From NCBI GenBank assembly GCA_011772755.1, contig WVYX01000295.1, forward strand, positions 1,096 through 56,213: a DNA stretch of 55,118 nt, in the 5' to 3' direction. Source of the DNA: Gemmatimonadales bacterium (GTDB lineage Bacteria; Gemmatimonadota; Gemmatimonadetes; Gemmatimonadales; GWC2-71-9). Position numbers and translations under genes: made by a program. Positions 49,631-55,118 of this stretch are shown here, piece by piece. The notes beneath the pieces were generated by a model. The model saw only the letters and a list, made by a program, of their open reading frames with translations, did no database searches and was not told the origin of the DNA. Position 1 is the first letter of the stretch. Every line of letters starts with the position of its first letter.

Positions 49631-51912
49631 ATGGTGAAGAAGGCAGCGAAGAAGGCGAAGAACAAGCGCGCGTTGGTCGTTGTTGAGTCGCCCGCGAAGG
49701 CGCGGACGATCAGCAAGTATCTCCCGTCGGGCTACACGGTGAAGGCCACCGTGGGGCACGTCCGCGATCTGCCACAGCGCGAACTCGGCGTCGATATAGA
49801 CCACGGGTTCGAGCCCAAGTACGTCACCATCCGGGGTAGAGGGAAGCAGCTGGCTGAGATCAAGAAGGCGGCCAAGGCATCCGCCAAGGTACTCCTGGCC
49901 ACCGACCCCGACCGCGAAGGCGAGGCCATTGCCTCTCACGTGGCGGAGCAGCTCGGCAACGGATCGAAGATTCGGCGGATCCTGTTCCACGAGATCACGA
50001 AGGACGCCGTTCGCAGGGCGATCAAGCAGCCGGTCGACATCGACGGTCAGAAAGTCGAGGCGCAGCAGGCTCGCAGGATTCTCGATCGGCTGGTGGGCTA
50101 CAAGGCGAGTCCCTTGCTGTGGAGGTCGGTCAAGACAGGCCTGTCGGCCGGCCGAGTACAGACGGTGGCTTTGCGGATCATCGTTGAGCGGGAACAGGAG
50201 ATTCGTGCTTTCAAGCCGCAGGAGTACTGGTCGATCGATGCGGAACTGGAGGCGCAGCAGCGTAGGTTCGCGGCCAAGCTGCACAAAGTGGACGGCAAGA
50301 AGCCTGCCCTCCAGTCAGAGAAGGCTGCCCGGGAAGTGGTCAAGGCGGTGGAGGGAAAGCCGTTCGTCGTCAGCGCCGTCGAGAAGAAGCAGCGGCGCAG
50401 GCGGCCGAGCCCACCCTTCATTACCAGCACACTGCAGCAGGAAGCGGCCAAGCGACTGGGCTTTTCGTCGAACCGGACGATGCGCACCGCGCAGCAGCTC
50501 TACGAGGGTATGGAGCTCGGCGAGGAGGGCGCCGTCGGGCTGATCACCTACATGCGGACTGACTCTCCACGGGTGGCGGCGAGTGCCATCCAGGCGGTTA
50601 GGGAGTTCATTGGGGGTCACTACGACGAGCGATACCTACCGGCCAAGCCCAACTACTACCGGACCAAGAAGGCCGCCCGGGCCCAGGGTGCCCACGAGGC
50701 CATTCGGCCCACCGATGTGGGGCGCCGACCGGAGCAGGTGAGGAAGTACCTGAACGCCGACCAGTTCAAGCTCTACCGGCTCATCTGGCTCCGCTTCGTG
50801 GCATCCCAGATGACCCCGGCAGTTTACGACACGACCACGATCGACTTCGCGGTCGGGAAGTATCTGTTCCGGGCCACCGGGTCGGTGACGGTGTTCGATG
50901 GCTTCCACGTGCTATACACTGAGACGAAGGAAGCCGAAGAGGAAAGGACGTACGAGGATCTGGCGCCGGTGCCCGCGCTCCGGAAGGGCGACGAAGCGGC
51001 GGTGCGCTCCATCACGCCCAATCAGCACTTCACCGAGCCGCCACCGCGTTTCAGTGAGGCCAGTCTGGTGCGGGAGCTCGAGGGTGACGGGATTGGAAGA
51101 CCTAGCACCTACAGTGCGATCATCTCCACGCTGCGAGAGCGCGGATATGTGCGGACGGTGAACCGTCGTTTCCATCCCACCGATTTGGGGGAGACGGTTG
51201 CTCGAGTCATGGTCAGCCGGTTTCCCGATATCTTCAACGTCGAGTTCACCTCCGAGATGGAGAACGAGCTCGACAAGGTGGAGGAGGGGGATCTGAAGTG
51301 GCAGGAGGTGTTGGAGGATTTCTACGGTCCCTTCTCCAAAGCGCTCGAGTCCGTGGACACCGCCTCGTTGATTCGTGAGGCGCACGACGTGGAGGAAGTC
51401 GAGAAGGAGCCGTGTCCTGAGTGCGGCGGCAAGCTCACCGTGAAGAGTGGTCGGTTCGGGCCGTTCATCGCGTGCACCAATTACCCCGACTGTCGCTACA
51501 CCAAGCCGCTCAAGCGCGACAAGAAGCCGGACCAACCCACGGACGAGATTTGCCAGGTGTGCGGGTCACCCATGGTGATCAAGACTGGCCGCTACGGGGA
51601 GTTCCTGGCTTGCACGCAGTATCCCAAGTGCAAGCATAGTCGGCCGGTGCCCCTGGGCGTGAAGTGCCCCAAGTGCGGAACGGGGGATTTGGCGGAGCGC
51701 CGGACCCGACGTGGCCGATCGTTCTTCGGTTGCTCAAACTACCCCGGCTGTGATTTCTCCACTTGGTACCGGCCCGAGCCAGTTCGGTGTCCGTCGTGCG
51801 GCTACGTCGGTGGCGAGCGGCGATCGTCCAAGGCGCGGGGCCAGTATCGCCGCTGCCTCAAGTGCGAACACGAATTCGCGGTCGAGGAGGCCGTCGCTGA
51901 AGTAACGTCCCA

Positions 51913-51916
<4 letters not shown>
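49631..51916 (+). CDS. topA: DNA topoisomerase I (type IA) with four C-terminal zinc ribbons
   Basis: 761 residues. A Lys-rich start, then the TOPRIM domain (ALVVVESPAKARTISKYL, LLATDPDREGEAIASH), the TOP1Ac core (KTGLSAGRVQTVALRIIVE) and the active-site Tyr307 in GLITYMRTDSPRVA. Four C4-type zinc ribbons follow from about residue 596: CPECGG...CTNYPDC, CQVCGS...CTQYPKC, CPKCGT...CSNYPGC and CPSCGY...CLKCEH. It relaxes negative supercoils. Its stop overlaps the trmFO GTG. Confidence 0.95.
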
Positions 51917-53222
<1,306 letters not shown>

Positions 53223-53226
<4 letters not shown>

Positions 53227-54182
53227 CCCGGCAACGCGGGACCGACGCGCGGGTGCCGCCGGACCTGCGTCCCGAGGTCGGCGAGTTCCTCACCTATCTG
53301 GCGAAGGAGCGCAACGACTCGCCGCACACGGTCAAGGCGTACGGGCGTGACCTCGAGGCGTTTCAGACGTTCTGCGACGAGTACTACGGCGGTGCGGAGC
53401 GCTGGCGCTGGACGACCGTCGACCGCCTCGCACTCAGGAGCTTCATGGGTGAGCTCAAGCGGCGCGGTCTCGCCAAACGCTCCATCGCTCGGGCAGTATC
53501 GGGTCTTCGGACGTTCTACCGATTCCTCGGTGGGCGCTACGGGATCGAGGAGAACCCGGCGAAGGGCGTGCGGCTGCCGAAGCTCGACCGTCGTTTGCCT
53601 GCGGTTCTGGACCGGGCGCAGGTAGATCTGATGTTCGAGTACGCTGAGTCCCTGGCGGCGGAGGGGGGATTCCGGGAGCGTCGTGACCACGCCGTATTGG
53701 AGCTGTTCTACGCAACCGGGATGCGGTTGTCGGAGCTGGCAGGCCTCAACGTCAGCGATGTGGACGTGGTCTCCGAGCAGGTCAAGGTGCGGGGCAAGGG
53801 CAAGAAAGAGCGTATCGTCCCGTTCGGCAGCTATGCTGCGAGGGCTTTGCGCAGGTACTACGGGGAGCGGGATGATCTCCTGGCGGAGTCGCGTCGCGGC
53901 GATCGGCGGGCGGTTTTCCTATCGCAGCGGGGCAGACGCCTTTCCCCACGCGGGGTGCAGCTGGTGGTACAGCGGTTCCTGCGTGTCCTGGGCCAGAGCG
54001 CGGGGTTCAAGGTACATACACTGCGACACAGCTTCGCCACCCATCTCCTGGACGCCGGGGCTGACCTGCGGGCGGTCCAGGAACTCCTGGGCCATGCGTC
54101 GCTGAGCACGACGCAGGTGTATACTCATACGAGTGTGGAGCGGTTGAAGAAGGTGTATCAGAAGGCCCATCCACGCGCTTGA
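53223..54182 (+). CDS. xerC: Tyrosine recombinase XerC/XerD-type
   Basis: 319 residues. An N-terminal SAM-like core-binding domain (about 18-104) and a catalytic domain with the full set of active-site residues: R168 (ATGMRLSELAGL), K192 (VRGKGKKERIVP), H265 and R268 (HTLRHSFATHLL), H291 (LGHASLSTTQ) and the nucleophile Y300. It resolves chromosome dimers at dif. ATG 53223 overlaps the trmFO stop. XerC is preferred over XerD from the hslVU neighbourhood; length and sequence do not separate the two firmly. Confidence 0.93.
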
Positions 54183-54265
54183 GTGCTGCGGATTGAGATG
54201 GGGCCCGCCTGCGCCCACTCAGTCGTTCTTGACCTAGATTGTGATTGTGCGGAGCAGGGCGAACC

Positions 54266-54817
54266 ATGACACAAACGGACAACTCAGGGTTCCACTCGAC
54301 CACCATCCTCTGCGTCCGGAAGGACGGGCAAGTCGCAATGGGGGGTGACGGTCAGGTGACAGTGGGCGAGACGGTGATGAAGGCCCACGCGAACAAGGTG
54401 CGCACGCTGGCTGACGGCAAGGTCGTGGCTGGATTCGCCGGCGCAGCCGCTGACGCATTTACGCTGTTCGAGAAGTTCGAGCAGAAGCTGGAGCGGTACC
54501 CGGGCAACCTGTCGCGTGCTGCGGTGGAGCTGGCCAAGGACTGGCGCAGCGACCGGGTGCTCCGGCGGTTGGAGGCGCTCCTCGTGGTAGCCAACGTCGA
54601 GCACGGCTACGTGATCAGTGGAAGCGGCGAGTTGATCGAGCCCGACGACGGTATTCTGGCCATTGGCAGCGGCGGCAACTACGCGCTCGCCGCCGCCCGG
54701 GCTCTCATTGCGAATGCCGGACTATCGGCACGGGAGATCGTGCAGCGCAGCCTAGAGATCGCCGCTGACATCTGCGTGTTTTCGAACCGGAACATCTCCA
54801 TTGTCGAGCTCGGGTAG
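54266..54817 (+). CDS. hslV: ATP-dependent protease peptidase subunit HslV
   Basis: 183 residues from ATG 54266. A short propeptide of 11 residues ([11 protein letters not shown]) is removed to expose the catalytic Thr12 in [11 protein letters not shown]. The beta-type proteasome fold motifs [20 protein letters not shown] and [17 protein letters not shown] are visible, and the C-terminal [16 protein letters not shown] is characteristic. It forms a double hexamer capped by HslU. A 93-base gap separates it from hslU. Confidence 0.95.
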   Translation: MTQTDNSGFHSTTILCVRKDGQVAMGGDGQVTVGETVMKAHANKVRTLADGKVVAGFAGAAADAFTLFEKFEQKLERYPGNLSRAAVELAKDWRSDRVLRRLEALLVVANVEHGYVISGSGELIEPDDGILAIGSGGNYALAAARALIANAGLSAREIVQRSLEIAADICVFSNRNISIVELG

Positions 54818-54910
54818 GTCTGGGGCGCTCAGCGCTGCCGCTGCGCTGTGGGTTGGACACTGCGCCGCCGGGGAGCGCATCGGTGGAGACCAAGCAGTAA
54901 TGAAGGCGTT

Positions 54911-55118
54911 ATGACGACCGATCCGAAGCCAATCGAAGAGAGGCTCAAGGCGCTGGACAGCGGTCCCGAACCAGTGCCGTGGCTGGAAGAACTCCCCCCT
55001 AGGAAGATCGTAGCCGAGCTGGACCGGTATATCGTTGGGCAGCAGGGAGCGAAGAAGGCCGTGGCGATCGCCATCCGGAACCGCTGGCGTCGACAGCAAG
55101 CGCCCGAAGAGATCCGCG
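54911..55118 (+). CDS. hslU: ATP-dependent protease ATPase subunit HslU (5' part only)
   Basis: The first 69 codons of hslU, cut by the window end. From ATG 54911 the chain begins [18 protein letters not shown] and continues to the family-specific [20 protein letters not shown] and [20 protein letters not shown]. The extra 25 or so residues before the usual LTPREIV-type start are a lineage-specific extension, if the ATG is correct. HslU unfolds substrates and feeds them to HslV. Confidence 0.92.
   Translation, partial: MTTDPKPIEERLKALDSGPEPVPWLEELPPRKIVAELDRYIVGQQGAKKAVAIAIRNRWRRQQAPEEIR

Overview
The window looks like a chromosomal segment of a GC-rich, diderm, non-photosynthetic bacterium, most likely a member of Gemmatimonadota (or a close FCB-group relative). 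This is inferred from the co-occurrence of a SprA-type giant outer-membrane protein, an Oar-like carboxypeptidase-regulatory/TonB-type receptor, LptF/LptG, type IVa pili and high-GC codon use. No 16S rRNA or tRNA is present to confirm it. I see no insertion sequence, phage gene, CRISPR array, rRNA or tRNA.

Layout. 1-2075: a fragment of a membrane protein (possibly heme A synthase) and an NhaC-type antiporter, both on the minus strand. 2076-15268: envelope region with an Oar-like receptor, lptG and lptF (minus strand), a divergent sprA homologue, and a glutaminyl-cyclase-like M28 protein overlapping the sprA stop. 15376-47491: a long type IV pilus region in the order comEA-like, pilB, pilT, pilC, [cspA, pap, membrane spermidine-synthase-like], pilS, pilR, [GT2, GT39, TMTC-like, GT39, TMTC-like], pilA1, pilA2, pilV-, pilW- and pilX-like minor pilins, pilM, pilN, pilO, pilP, pilQ and a large Ig-like lipoprotein. 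47688-49408: aroC-aroK. 49631-55118: topA-trmFO-xerC-hslV-hslU (the last runs off the end).

How the genes work together. PilB/PilT/PilC power pilus extension and retraction. PilM-PilQ form the alignment complex and secretin. The two PilA proteins and three minor pilins form the fibre. PilS/PilR is the sigma-54 control pair, and a good -24/-12 element with a candidate upstream activator site lies in front of pilA1. Between pilR and pilA sits a tightly coupled cassette: a polyprenyl-phosphate-mannose-synthase-like GT2 whose start lies inside pilR, two GT39-like membrane glycosyltransferases and two TMTC-like proteins (relatives of animal O-mannosyltransferases), the last four with overlapping reading frames. 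I infer a pilin O-glycosylation system, and this is the most interesting candidate in the window.

A second candidate system is the coupling of sprA (core of the type IX secretion translocon in Bacteroidota) with a glutaminyl-cyclase-like enzyme. Three of the four signal-peptidase-I substrates I can recognise here would expose glutamine at +1 after cleavage, the pattern described in Bacteroidota as the Q-rule.
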